Notes: generated by a model from the letters alone, not told the origin. 64,000 bases of DNA from Macrothele yani (GCA_039090855.1 CM077005.1:72598607-72662606), one strand, 5' to 3'; positions 32,095 to 43,535 are shown, counted from the stretch's first letter. Translations and numbers: made by a program.

Positions 32095-33176
32095 TTATGC
32101 CTGTATACACTGAGTGACCACTTTTTTATGACCCCGCCCCCAGTACTTCTTTGGGCCACCCTTTGCCTTTAATACAGTGTCGGTTCTTCGTGGCATGGAC
32201 TCCACGAGATGTTGATAAGTGGTTGGTGGAATCTGAGACCATGCTTGATAAATAGGACTTTCCAGGAGTGTGAGATTGCAGGGTTGTGGATCCAGCCGTC
32301 TGATGGCTCGTTCAACTAAATCCCAAAAATTCCCAGTGGGGTTGAGATCTGGAGATTGTGGGGGCCACCTAAGCAAAGTAAACTCACCAGCATGTTCCTG
32401 AAACCAATCCTGTACAATACGAGCACTATGGTAGGACACATTATCTTGTTGAAAGTAGCCATCGCCATTGGGATAAACCATCCACATGACAGAATGCACT
32501 TGGTCCGCAACGATGTTTAGATATGATGTGCCAGTCAGACGTTGATCAACACGAATTAAAAGGCCGAAAGCATGCCAGGAAAACATTCCCCAAACCATAA
32601 CGTTGCCTCCACCAGCTTGAATGGTTGTAGCAGTGCATTTGGGGTCCATGCTTTCTTCCTGTTCCCGTCAAATTCTCACTCGGCCATCTGCATGGTTCAA
32701 CTGAAAACGTGATACATTGGACGACATAATTTATTTCCAATTATCGACTGTCCAATCCTTGTGATCCTGTGCGAACTGGAGACGTTTTGTCTTGTTAACT
32801 GCAGACATCAAAGGTGTTTTGAACAGGCCTTCGGCTGCCATATCCCATCCGATGCAGTGTACGGCGAACTGAGCGCGCAGAGATCATTTGAGGGGATCTT
32901 TGATTAAGATGGTCTGTAATTTGTTGCACTTCTACCCTTCTGTTGTGTGTTACCAGTCTGGACACTCTCCGCCCGAGCAGTCACTAGTCGATGACGACCA
33001 CACATTGCATGTAGAGACCCAGTTTTTTGGCTGACAGTCCAGTCTTTAAACACTTTAACAACAGCTGCTCTGGAACATTTCACGAATGCGGCGGTTTCGG
33101 TGATACTCGCTCCATGGCTTCGAGCTCCTACAATCATCCCACGTTGAAAGTCCGTCAAATCGCATTTTTTACCCAT
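32095..33176 (-). pseudogene. Tc1-like transposase, first catalytic Asp changed
   Basis: N-terminus at 33176: MGKKCDLTDFQRGMIVGARS and ITETAAFVKCSRAAVVKVF, a helix-turn-helix. The first catalytic block near 32720 reads SSNVSRFQLNHADGRVRI, where the usual SDES is S-N-V-S, and the next Trp is TGA. From 32649 the frame is open: GGGNVMVWGMFSWHAFG, then GYFQQDNVSYHSA (second Asp) and SPDLNPTGNFWDLVE, where the usual P-I-E-N is P-T-G-N, so the catalytic Glu is lost as well. The C-terminal codons read into the terminal repeat, as is common in this family. It has two lost catalytic residues and at least one frameshift. Confidence 0.92.
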
Positions 33177-33324
33177 CTCGTCACCCCAAAATCACTTCTA
33201 CTACTGTCGCAAGCACTAAGCTTTCCATTTTTATACTAGCCTCGCTTTCTGGCGGCAACAGCGTGCAGCCATAGCTCATTTGCCTAAAACTGTCAGGTGG
33301 TCATAATAAAGTTGTCACTTAGTG
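32108..33324 (-). mobile_element. Tc1-like element G with TIRs and TA duplication
   Basis: Inverted ends cactgagtgaccactttttt (32108) and cactaagtgacaactttatt on the complement of 33324. TA flanks at 32106-32107 and 33325-33326. Length 1,217 bp. Confidence 0.93.
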
Positions 33325-33326
33325 TA

Positions 33327-36300
33327 TATACAAGTATAAAATAATGGAGGTTTAAAATCATTCTATCCCAGCAAACACACAAGTGCTGGGAAACTGTTGA
33401 CCATCAGCTGGCAGTAATAGGTCACCGCTGACTGAAATCTGCAGCTCAGAGTACGGTAGCAGTCCGTTGGTGGCAGCGAATCAGTTGACATTTCAGCATC
33501 GCCATGAATTACCGGCATCCAAGCAAGCGCCACTAGTGGCCCGTAGCTGGCAACCGGAGCAACCCCAACGCGAGGTGGATGCAACGGTAGATTGCATGTG
33601 CAGAAGCGAAACCTGCACAGTCTCTCGTGGTACCAGTTAGTTGAAGACGACGCCATCGCTGTAGTGTTATTTTAGTGGCTGTTAAGAAAAGAAAAAGTCA
33701 TATATAGAGAGACGAATTAATTTCTTAAAGAAATGCCTCGTCAGCGAAGATTACAGTCGGAAGAAAATTACATAAATAATTAATGAACTGTAAGAAATAG
33801 TCAATTACTCTCATGTATTTATAGAAACTCAGAGCAGTTGATTCGTTAACGTGATTAAAAACATGGTGAATGTCTTTTTTATTGGATTAAGAGTCATGCT
33901 GGAAATCGTGGTAATGAGCTTGCAAATGGGGAAACGCCAAGCATGAATTTCAATGTGGTTCCTTCTGGACCACAAAAAAAGTGTAAGTAAAATCGCGGAA
34001 TTCGTTACATCGCAGACCTTTAAATAGGGGTTTGACTGTATTATATAATATAATATAATATAATATTATATTATATTATATTATATTTCACAGACAAATA
34101 ATGTTCGCTTTCATATCGATAATTCAAAATAATATCTCTTGATATTGGAGACGGAACTTTATATTGAATTTGGGCAGCACACAGACAGACAGAGATGAAT
34201 GCCCTCACACTTAAAGGGATTCTTACGTGTGATAAGATAAGTTTGAGGAGAGCAATTGTTCACCTTTATGAAAAAATATAATAAAAACAGTGTAAAGACA
34301 GTGATGTCATTAAAGATTATATACTTGCTCATTTAAAAGCGGTGAAGTCAGGGAAACAAGCGTTTTCGCCAATACGGACGCCATGTTTTCAAAAGTAATC
34401 CAATGAAATATGAAACGCAGCTGCCGTAATCAAAATAAATTAAGTTTCTGACTTCCATCTCATTATTAAACCGATATCTCAGCCATTTTATTCAGTGACT
34501 TTAAAGAATGTCTAAATTTTAAGTAAAACATTTAACGGCAATAAACTTACAAGCAGTAGACAGCTAAAATACAAATGTATAACTCCTTCGCTCTCAGTAT
34601 CAGCTCGCTCCACGTTCAGGTACGAAATTTTCCTTTCTTTCTTTTGTACTTGCTTGAAAGAAATTCAGTAAGTATTATTCCGTATAGCGCAAGGCATACA
34701 CAAAATATTTTATGCTGAAGTACCTCCACTATATTTATGCCGTTTTTATTCATTCGAAAGGAAAACAACTTTTCAAACATGAAGGTCTCGATGCTTCCCA
34801 AATAGCAAATATTATTCTCCGAACAAACTGAAATTATTTATCTTTCTGATTCCACCTATTTCGAGTAAATATCAGGTAGAGCTGTTTCGCTCCTGACCCT
34901 CTTTTTATGCTTCACAGTTCTTTCCCGAACTCTATAACTTAATTTGTTATTTTCCATACGTGAGTGGGTGTGTGGGCCCATCTAAAGGAAGGAGTAAGCT
35001 ATTTCTGTTTCGAAAATGAAATATATCGAGTTACGAGGGAATGAAGTTTCATTTCATTGTAATAGAAAAGAAGTGAGGGTCCTATCTCTCATCGAAACAG
35101 CCGCAGTCTTCGTTCGTTCTACGGCAGACACATAGCGTGGCATTTTACGATCACAATGCTGGCGAATTTCCCAGCACACCCTAAAAAAGGGAAGAATACG
35201 AACTTAAATATGACAGGAACTATCCTTCCATACTTTGGGGATTACATTTCACTTCTTCGTAAGTAGGATGAAGCTCCCACCTAAGGACTGACTGTCCGTT
35301 CCATTTTATTCTCAAAGCATAGGCGGCATTTCTAAACAAAGGCCATAAGTGTTTCGGGCATCCGGTGGAGAACAACGGCCACGAGATATGACTTCTCCCC
35401 CCCCCCCCCCCACACCTCCCTCATGGAAACCAACAAAAAACATATTCTATGGCCGCATATTTGATGCAAAACAACCGCGTAGAATATATATTTTCCTCTG
35501 GAACACTTCTTCAGAAAGAAACAGCACTGCACGCATGAGACATTGATTCAAACCGCAGACTTTTATTGTTTGTTTTGTTCTTCTTTTTTCGCTTTATCTC
35601 TTTGTTTACAGAAGATATATGCTGGTTATTATTCTAAGCTGACATGGAAAGTTCCATTTGATATCCAAAATGCTTATCCTTGATGCTTGCTTTTCTGCTT
35701 TTTTTGAAATATGGGCTGAGTTATTCGGTTTCTCAAGAATGTTCTTCCCAAGAAAGCTCGAGGATAACCAAAAAACATCCGTTGGTATCCCTTAGGAACA
35801 AAATTTATTTTTGGTTTGCTCTGATTTACGGAAGCAGAACAATAGACGGAAACAGAAATAACAGCCTAAATCACAACACTGTTTCCCACAATTCTTTTTA
35901 CACACACATGGATGGAACATTCTGTTTTTTAGCCATGGAAACTGGAACGCAACGTTCTGGGCGAAATCTGTAGGCTCCGCTTCTTTCTTGTGTTTGTATG
36001 GCATAACGGTAGGAAGTTAAAAATATCTCCTTGCTTTAGAAACAAGGTAAACAGTTGCCACAGAGAGAGACGCTCTGTACGCCATATACATAAATGCAGG
36101 TAGAGTCTCCGAAATAAACATGCTGATCACTGCGTACATTTATTGCCCTGCCATTAGTATTCCAACACCCTTCTATCTACAGTGAATTCAGAAGAACCAC
36201 GCTCACTCCCAACTGTAAATAGGGTCCTGGAGTTATGATCAGACGATAGCAGGACTGCAAATGCAAAATCCCTTGATCGACAGAGTTAACTGATATCCAT

Positions 36301-36444
36301 AGCAGATTGATAAAGGGGTGCCCCATTAGCAAATTGCTGCGTATGTGACATTTCAACTGCATTTAAGATTCTTAGATTACGATTGGAAATATGATATACA
36401 AATGGTAGCGATCTGCGGCTGAATCTTCCAAGAAATGACCCTGT
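33327..36444. other. Long spacer without recognised genes
   Basis: About 3.1 kb. It holds a palindromic AT pentamer tract (34038-34088), a run of C at 35398-35412 and only short frames. Frames at 33363-33656 (minus) and 35680-35973 (plus), each 97 codons, have no family resemblance. Confidence 0.5.
34038..34088. repeat. Palindromic (ATAAT)n/(ATTAT)n tract
   Basis: About five ataat-type units are followed by about five attat-type units, so the ~50-bp tract is almost its own reverse complement. Confidence 0.85.
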
Positions 36445-37180
36445 AAACGTCTGAAGCTAACAAAATGTGACAAGAGAGCCCTGCAAAGGTTTATCAGTTC
36501 AGAACGCGAATTGGCACTGTCTCAAATCACGCAAACCCTGGGTAAGACTATTGGGGCTGATGTAAGCACCGGTACAGTGCACAACCTTCTGCACGACATA
36601 AGTTACCAGTGTCAAGTAATCATTCACAATAAGCTACTCACTTCGACTAATGCCACACGTGAAGTAAGAAACGCCGATCTTTGACTGTAGACCAATGGAA
36701 CACCGTGTGATTTGGACGGAAAAGTCACAGTACACCGTCTACCAGCCTGATAGTCCTCTTGGGTGACGCAGATGTCAAGATAAATGTGTATTTCAGTCTG
36801 ATTGTTCCGAAAGTCAATTTTGGATGAGACAGAGCGATCGTATGGAGTTGCTCTCATGGCTCCTCTTGGTCCCATTATTTATTTTGGGCAAAACTACGAA
36901 TGCTGAGCTGTGCCTAGACGTCCAGGAGAACTGCACACTAGCTACGTTGTGGCAGTTCTTTGGGGATGACCCTTACCTCTAGCAATAGAACAACGCATTA
37001 TGTCATGCTGCTCGCGTTGCTACAGATCGGTTTGACGACATGATTGTTGAAAAGTTGAACTGACAAGCTTGAAGTCCTGAACTGAACCCTAGAAAACTCT
37101 GGGACCAGTCGGATTGTCTAATGCGTAGACATGGGCGCCTGTAAAGAGGGCCATGGAGGGTCAAGTGACACCCTAGAGAT
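36445..37180 (+). pseudogene. Tc1-like transposase, ancient
   Basis: The plus strand opens with LTKCDKRALQRFISSERELA, then SQITQTLGKTIGADVSTGTV and HNLLHDISY, the second helix-turn-helix of a Tc1 subgroup. SYGVALMAPLGPIIYFG follows. After many stops, LAIEQRIMSCCSRCYRS near 36985 aligns with the QQDNAPCHAA block in a shifted frame, and LWDQSDCLMRRHGR near 37100 follows the place of the catalytic Glu. No catalytic residue can be assigned with confidence. Terminal repeats were not found. It is among the oldest Tc1 copies in the window. Confidence 0.65.
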
Positions 37181-37352
37181 TTGAATAAAAATAAAATTAA
37201 GTGAAGAATAAAAATGAAGGCAAAATGAAGAAGAAAGGATGAATTTCGATTGTTTGAAGACCAGAATCAACGCCTCTTTATGGTACGCTCACAAAGCGAA
37301 CCATGCCAGCTGACCTCTCAACCACCAAAACTCGCCCCCCCACGCACTCAAC

Positions 37353-37885
37353 GTGGCCAAACAAATGAATAGATTTAATGTACCATCAAAGAATATTGCC
37401 GTTCATCTATCTATATATCTGTATCTGGATTCTTTGATTACGTCTCTGGAAAGTAGTTTCTCGAGAGAGAAGGACCCTTCATTTTCACTTTTAAATTTGA
37501 CCCCCAAAATATTTGTGAACTTCATTAGGCTAAATTTAATTTTCCCGTTAAAGACTTTTCAGCAACATACGGCGCATACCGTGATGATTTAGACGTAGAA
37601 TCAAGGCCGTGGAAGCAGTTTTAGAAAGAGAAATCAGCAGCGGAATCAGAAAAGATTCCGCTTTCAGAAAGTATGCAGGAAGCGCAGAAACTTTACCCCG
37701 CAGTTTCAAGGGAATTACAAATCGCAGCTACATTCCCCGCAACAGCAGGTTCCATTGAACTATATTTCAGTACCCTGCGGTGGCTGAAGTCTTGGTTGAG
37801 ATCAACCGTGACCCAGGAAAGAGTAGATGGTCTGTGTATAAGGGTGTCCATCAAAATTTGGTGTAGGGAAATGCAGATTTTATAA
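37353..37885 (+). pseudogene. hAT-type transposase C-terminus
   Basis: Two frames overlap the same protein. The first (from 37353) reads QMNRFNVPSKNIAVH and YLDSLITSLESSFSREKD, a segment I remember from hAT-like proteins of the THAP12/ZMYM type. The second ends with FPATAGSIELYFSTLRWLKS then WLRSTVTQERVDGLC, the hAT dimerisation domain (consensus ERSFSTLRRLKTWLRSTMTQ, with Glu-Arg-Ser here Ile-Glu-Leu-Tyr). One or more frameshifts lie between 37560 and 37673. The ATP-independent cut-and-paste enzyme is represented only by its last ~180 residues, with no catalytic triad visible. A possible hAT end sits near 38231. Confidence 0.8.
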
Positions 37886-38184
37886 GAGAGGTTGTCGACC
37901 GATACGGAAAAAGCAATAGAAGACTGCAATTCTCAGTTTCTTCCAAGCTGTAGTGACACAGTTATAATCAAGCTTAACTATCATAACAAGTTGTTCTTTG
38001 CTAGGTAAATCAGTTTTGCAACATTTATTCAATTATATTTTACTTAAGTTGTCATTAAATACTCTGTAGAGCATTTTTTCTCTTTGTCTTAAATATATTC
38101 CGCTTTACGCAGTGAGACTGAGACGACATTTCTGTCATTCATCTTGAATGGCGTAGTGCTCAGACAGGTCTTATGTGCTGGAAC

Positions 38185-38231
38185 TTTGATTTGCCCCCTC
38201 TCCTCCTGAAAAAATTCTGTGGGCGCCCATG
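38185..38231 (+). repeat. Possible hAT 3' terminal sequence
   Basis: ccccctctcctcctgaaaaa...gggcgcccatg resembles the complement of the CAGGGGCG-type ends of hAT elements. It lies about 300 bp after the hAT coding remnant. The matching left end was not found. Confidence 0.35.
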
Positions 38232-38321
38232 TGCGTTGAAGAAGAGATGGCGCAAAAAAGGAAAGCTGTACTGGTCACTTCTTTGAAGGCAGAGTGACAG
38301 AACATATCGGCGGAAATTTAC

Positions 38322-38344
38322 AAAAAAAAAAAAAAAAAAAAAAA
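38322..38344 (+). repeat. 23-bp poly-A tract
   Basis: A pure A run after a stretch with no recognised family, possibly a retroposon tail. Confidence 0.6.
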
Positions 38345-38379
38345 TGATTAGTGGAGAGTATTCCTCGAAGATTACAGTT

Positions 38380-38584
38380 GCCGCCAAGGTGGCGCAGTGG
38401 TCTAAGCGATGGCGTATGACCATTCTTCCGAAAGGAGTCCGGGTTCGAATCCCGGTGAGGCATGGATGTTGTGTTTGTCTTACGGCACTGGCTCTCTCCC
38501 TTCCCTGGAACCAGTGACCCTAAATTAGGGACGGGCAACTGCTGAGTTGCTCACGGTGGTCGTTAAACCTCCAATAAAAAAAAA
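38380..38584 (+). mobile_element. SINE-A copy
   Basis: Full head and body with a 12-bp deletion before tgagttgctc, and an A tail at 38576-38584. aagattacag before and aagaccacag after (8 of 10) may be its target duplication. Confidence 0.88.
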
Positions 38585-38599
38585 GACCACAGGACGCTA

Positions 38600-39625
38600 T
38601 AAGGGTCAAAGATTTCAGCACACGATATAAAGATTTCTATAAATAAAAATCCTTCGTAGACATGCAATGTTTTGGATTTTAATGATTGAGCAGTGTACGT
38701 CATCAATCTGAACCTATATGTGCCCTAAGCTGACACTGCTCAACCGGTATCAGATTGCATGGAAATGCATACACACGCACACACAACTAAAAACAGTCGA
38801 GAGAGTGTCCTGGTACTTTTTTTACACAATTTATGCTATGCATCTTTCGCATGCGAAATTCTTTGTGGGTTTGAAATAAAATGAGTGATTGGAGGGCATA
38901 CATTTATTTACGTCACTCACGACCATACCGAGCCAGAATTAAATCATAACAACAAACAATAAGGTATACTAATTCCTGACATTGAGCGGTTTTTAGGTAG
39001 GTGGGTTAAGGAATGTTGTTGTTGTACGACTAATGAAAGAACATAAAGTATGTGAGTCATAACAGTAAATATTTACTAAACCATGGTGGCTGCAATAGAA
39101 AGTATTTCGACTGTTTAGTTTTTCAAAATCAATATTAATTATTATTATTGATACATGTATTATTATACTATTGAGATATAGACGAACGTAAGAACCGACT
39201 GTGGCACCGATGAAATGTGTTGTAGCTTCTAAAGTCCATCAGCGCACGCCCAAGCAAAAATCTGACCTCAAGATAGAAAGAAACGCTGAATCGCAAGGGT
39301 GTTAGTGAGGAGGAATGGTAACGTTTTGTCTAGAATACCTACAGATTACCTCACATCGTGTAGTATATCATCTTAACCCTTTAACGATCATGACTCTAAA
39401 ATCTAGTATCACTCTAAATACAATAACGCCCGAAACTGTCTGCTGTTTCACTTCTTTGTTAAGTAACAACAGCGGTGACTGGCTGTGGCTCCTGCTGACT
39501 CCCCATAGATCGTGCAAATATAAAGAACTGGTAAGGGTAGTAAATCTGATTCCCTCTAGACAGGCGTTCGGGCAGTAATGGTTTGTATGTTCGGGCGTTT
39601 TAGGCGTTATGCTCGTTAATGGGTG
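38600..39625. other. Spacer, nothing recognised
   Basis: Short CA-rich run near 38769-38783. No coding family. Confidence 0.45.
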
Positions 39626-39786
39626 CGACGTGCCTGCCCCGCAGGAGGCACACGACATAAAGGCAGATAGCAGCGAGAACGAACGTCTGCGTAGCTCAGT
39701 TGGTAGAGCGACTTCTTCCGGAATAAGTTGACTCGGGTTCGATCCCCGGCGTGGACAAAAATGACGGAGAAATTTACTTCGTTATA
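39626..39786 (+). repeat. SINE-B copy (tRNA-derived, with 5' leader)
   Basis: Leader gacgtgcctgccccgcagg ... acataaaggcagatagcag, then an A box (tagctcagttgg, 39692-39703) and a B box (ggttcgatccc, 39735-39745), then caaaaatgacggagaaattt. Nearly the same unit is found at 40051 and, inverted, at 42408-42633. Confidence 0.75.
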
Positions 39787-40050
39787 ATGGCGCCCGAACT
39801 TTCCGGATGACCCGACCGTTCAAGATCTCGCAATGGCGTGATGTTCTTTCCACACCGCGACACAGGAAAAATAAGAGAATCCGTTCTTCAGCGCTTCGAA
39901 AAATAAACGTGTGTGATGTTGCATTCCACACACAAGATTGACCGGGAGTTCTCAGGTGCACGTTCTACAGCGGATGGCAGCCTACAACGATACATGGTCC
40001 CGGGTGTCCCGTGGGCCATGCCCCCGGCCCTCTTTCGGGTGGGGGAGATG

Positions 40051-40210
40051 TGACGTGCCTGCCCCGCGGGACCCACGAGACATAAAGGCAGATAACAGCG
40101 AGAACGAACGTCTGCGTAGCTCAGTTGGTAGAGCGACTTCTTCCGGAATAAGTTGAGTCGGGTTCGATCCCCGGCGTGGACCAAAAGTGACGGATAAATT
40201 TACTTCGTTA
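40051..40210 (+). repeat. SINE-B copy, second
   Basis: More than 90% identical by eye to 39626-39786 over leader, tRNA-like head and start of body. The 264 bp between the two copies shows no element. Confidence 0.75.
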
Positions 40211-40519
40211 TAAGGGTTAAAGCTCTCGTCAGTGGCAAGTAATTCTGTCCCCTTTGGGGGTCGTGAGAAAGAAAAATTTCGCTTCGACGCACAGTTTTCA
40301 TAACATCAAAAATGTATTTTTGTAATGGCTTTTATCACATTCAGCATCAGCTTCTTGTAATTTACGCAGATTGCAATGGGATATCGTAACGTTTATGTAA
40401 AACGTTATGAAATATTGTTCCGCGATAGTTCAGTAAAATTTATTGTAGAGTAACAAAGAAATTAACTGTTGTTGCGTCACTTCATGGGAAAGCATTAAAC
40501 ATTTCAACAATGGTTTTGA

Positions 40520-40590
40520 CTACTTCCGTTACCCATTTTCGTTACATTGAAATGTGTTGCGTGGAATTTACTCTACTGCTATCCGGGAAG
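40520..40590 (+). repeat. Unoccupied copy of the site that holds the SINE at 40.8 kb
   Basis: tacttccgttacccattttc through aatttactctactg matches 40772-40800 plus 41017-41045, which are now separated by a SINE. Confidence 0.65.
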
Positions 40591-40800
40591 ATACAAAGCA
40601 TCCAAACTGCTACTTTCCGTGGGCACAGACAAAAAAAGACTTTCGTAGCTGGGTGTCAATCAAGCGTTAGCGCTGTATGTTTGAGACGACCACGCGATTG
40701 GTCAGCGCAGAGCACCTGGTGCCCAATTTGGTACGAATTCGGCAGATCTGTTGCCTGTCATGAGAAACTAGTACTTCCGTTACCCATTTCCGTTACATCG

Positions 40801-41016
40801 ATTTTTTTAATTGGAGGTTTAACGATCACCGTGAGCAACTCAATGGGCTATAAGCAGTCGCCCGTCCCTAATTTAGGGTCACTGGTTCCAGGGAAGGGAG
40901 AGAGCCAGTTCCGTAAGACAAACACAACATCCATGCCTCACCGGGATTCGAACCCGGACCTCTTTCGGACGAATCATCAGAGCCATCGCTTAGACCACTG
41001 CACCACCGGGGCGGCC
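40801..41016 (-). mobile_element. SINE-A copy inserted in a duplicated segment
   Basis: Poly-T, tail, body and tRNA head on the minus strand. The flanks on both sides align with 40520-40590, which has no SINE. No convincing target duplication. Confidence 0.88.
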
Positions 41017-41193
41017 GAATTTGTTTGCATGTAATTTACTTTACTGGTGTCGGAAAATATGCATACAGTCAAAAATGAAACTTCCATCCACTTTTCTCTA
41101 TCTTCTGACAGCACTCTCCCATCAGTTCTTCCCCTAGTTGCCTGAACATCTTCCCCTCACGGAATCCTTGACCTTCCTAAAGATCTCGCACTC

Positions 41194-41646
41194 CTAGGTC
41201 TTTAGTTTAGCACAAGTCCGTGTGGGGATCGACTTATATCTGGTATTTGTAGCCACATTTCCGGCCCAGCGCAGCAACTTAGCCTTCATAACTTTAGTAA
41301 CGTCCGTTTTTCCACATTCAGGTTTTTCATTATACTTTCTCCAATAATCCGCTTTAGTGGGAAATATATGACCATAAATTTTCCTCGAGGACCTTCTTTT
41401 AAAGACCTTGAGATGTCGCAGATTATTTTTTCTGGTGCCCTTTTTCTCGCATTCATACAACCACAGTAATAGCTTATGTAGTTTTCTTGATATGTTCTTC
41501 GATTTCATAATCTTCTTTAATCCGAAAGCACATCGAAGCTGTAGCTTAGCCTTTATTTCTGCTCTTGTTGTTTCGGTATCCGAGAACTTGGCACTAAGGT
41601 AATAACATTCCATCACTGTGCTGAATTTGTTAATCTTAATGCACAA
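41194..41646 (-). pseudogene. Non-LTR retrotransposon reverse transcriptase, C-terminal part
   Basis: The 150-codon minus-strand frame aligns with the region after the catalytic core of LINE-type reverse transcriptases. It reads ECYYLSAKFSDTETTRAEIK (usual Y-L-G), then LKKIMKSKNISRKLHKLLL and VFKRRSSRKIYG, and KVMKAKLLRWAGNVATNTRY (the conserved RLRWAGHV block). This end-piece pattern is common in RTE/CR1/Jockey-type ORF2 proteins; I cannot say which. The YADD catalytic motif would lie upstream (beyond 41646) and is not present. The C-terminus runs past 41194 with stops. It is a 5'-truncated copy. Confidence 0.8.
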
Positions 41647-41649
41647 TTG

Positions 41650-42400
41650 TAGCAGCTTTACAGCGTCTTAATGCATTTACCTAACAAAACAATTTCATTA
41701 CCTTACGTTATAGTTCAAGGTACTTTTAGTGAAAAATGTCTGCTATTAAGTAACAGCAATTTCCATGCATCTTAAGTAAATTCCATTTACAGATGTGAAA
41801 TCACTTAAGTGAATCACATATAGTTGCAAAATTTATTAATTTTGCTGATTCGCGCAAAACAGAATTTTCGGATTATCTCAAGATCCAATATTTATCTATA
41901 ATTGAATATGAAGTCTAGTTTATTTGCAATTTATGTGTTAAATACAAAAAAACAACAATACGAAATCTCATTTATTTATTTGCATATGAAATAGTGTTAT
42001 GATAATATTAACCTGTGAAAGCACAGCGCACAGAAGAAAAACTACTAACTCTTGTTAAAAAAAAAGGAAATCGTTCACTCTGTCGGAGAGGAGAAGGAGA
42101 GGAGATTCTTGTTTCTTCACATATCGGTTCACAAGATAAAGTGAAGAAGGAGAGAAAGCTGCTGATTGTCGTGATCTCGGTTACAAGCTAAGAGGGCAAA
42201 GTGCCACCTTCTGTTCTCAGATAACATGGGTTGAGGCACCCAAATTTCATTCAAGGTGAAACAGCTGACAAATGCTTACGAGAAGATTTTTTCCAGTTGC
42301 TTTTCTAACCACAAACATGATGCTTGTGAGTGCAAAGAATGAGGGTATGTTCAAATGAGAGCCGATTCCCATGTGGGAAGTAAAAGCTTGGATTTTGTTT
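41650..42400. other. AT-rich spacer, nothing recognised
   Basis: No frame over 60 codons resembling a family. An A-rich run near 42056-42067. Confidence 0.45.
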
Positions 42401-42407
42401 TTTGATT

Positions 42408-42633
42408 GGAGATTTAAAAAATTATTTATTGGACCTGGTGGTACAGAGACATGACAAAGAATCAGACATAGCACAACCAAGTAAATTTCTTCATCATTTT
42501 GGTCCACGCCGGGAATCGAAACCGAGTCCTCTTATTCCGGAACAAGTCGCTCTACCAACTGAGCTACGTATACGTTTGTTCCCGATGCTCTCTGCCTTTA
42601 TGTCGTGTGCGTCCTGCGGGGCAGGCACGTCAC
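42408..42633 (-). repeat. SINE-B copy with SINE-A-like tail
   Basis: On the minus strand: leader tgacgtgcctgccccgc, A box, B box complement at 42515-42525, body, then aaatctccaatcaaaaaac as the end (42396-42414). That end nearly equals the SINE-A tail (aacctccaatcaaaaaa). Confidence 0.7.
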
Positions 42634-42820
42634 AATAGACAGGATACAGATTTTTCACAGCAACAAGGACATATCATACATTTTACAGTATGCCAATTGG
42701 TCAATTTACACATAGAGACAAGAGCTGATCAAGTAACACAATGAGAACAAATACACATCAAACATGGTTTACAGTATGCCAATGTACAGAGAGAGAGCCA
42801 GTGTTCGACAAGTACAATAT

Positions 42821-42940
42821 TGAGAGCCAGTGCCGTAAGACAAACACAAACATCCATGCCTTACCGGGATTCAAACCCGGACCCAAATAGGGCGAATGAT
42901 CACAAGCCAGCGTCTTAGACTACTGCGCCACCAGGGCGGC
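42821..42940 (-). mobile_element. SINE-A fragment (head and start of body)
   Basis: agagccagtgccgtaagac through the B box complement (gattcaaaccc) to ccaccagggcggc. The tail half is missing. An isolated gagagagccagtg lies at 42789-42803. Confidence 0.85.
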
Positions 42941-43005
42941 AAAAATTGCTGTGCGTTACTTTTCGACCCTCCCTAGTACTTTGTAGTAAATCCTTGCCAT
43001 AGCCA

Positions 43006-43214
43006 TTTTTTTTTGGTTGAAGGCTTAACGACCACCGGGAGCAGCTTAATGGGCTAGAAGCAGTCTCCCGTCCCGAATTTAGGGCCACTGGTTCCAGGGA
43101 AGGGAGACAGCCAAGGACGTAAGACAAATACAACATCCTTGCATCACGGGATTCAAACCCGGACCCCTTTCGGACGAATGATCATCGCTTAGACAACTGC
43201 TCCAACGGGGCGGA
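43006..43214 (-). mobile_element. SINE-A copy, diverged
   Basis: T run, ggttgaaggcttaacgacc tail, body and head (ccaacggggcgg). Many substitutions mark it as old. Confidence 0.87.
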
Positions 43215-43304
43215 AAGCTAGGAATGAAGTAATACGGCATTGATAATGTATGCATATCTTCCAAAGTACTTAAAACTCTTGATGTCAGGAAGGGAGGGAG
43301 GGGG

Positions 43305-43412
43305 GGGTGAGATAGGTTTAACGTGAGCAGCTCCAGGGAAGAGAGACAGACAGCCAATGCTGTAAGAGAAACACAATATCTATACCTCACGGAATCCGAA
43401 CCCGGACCCAAC
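43305..43412 (-). mobile_element. SINE-A fragment, strongly diverged
   Basis: gtttaacgtgagcagctcc, then ccagggaagagagacag and the B-box complement (gaatccgaacccgg). The central body and the head end are missing. Confidence 0.7.
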
Positions 43413-43535
43413 TTTCACATATCCTCTGAAGAAAAGGCATAATGAGGATTTTGATGTATTTCGTTTTTCCTATATCTGTTTATCACTTACTTTAAATTGG
43501 TCGCTACGCAGGGTGTAAGATATCACATAATTCTT
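43411..43535 (+). repeat. Diverged direct repeat, first copy
   Basis: tttcacatatcctctgaaga through gtaagatatcac matches 44270-44395 with about 80-85% identity by eye. The SINE at 43532 is attached only to this copy. Confidence 0.7.

Noticed and set aside
39687..39757. Functional tRNA gene
   Set aside because: Boxes A and B are present, but the unit recurs with the same leader and body and the acceptor stem does not close, so it is a tRNA-derived repeat.
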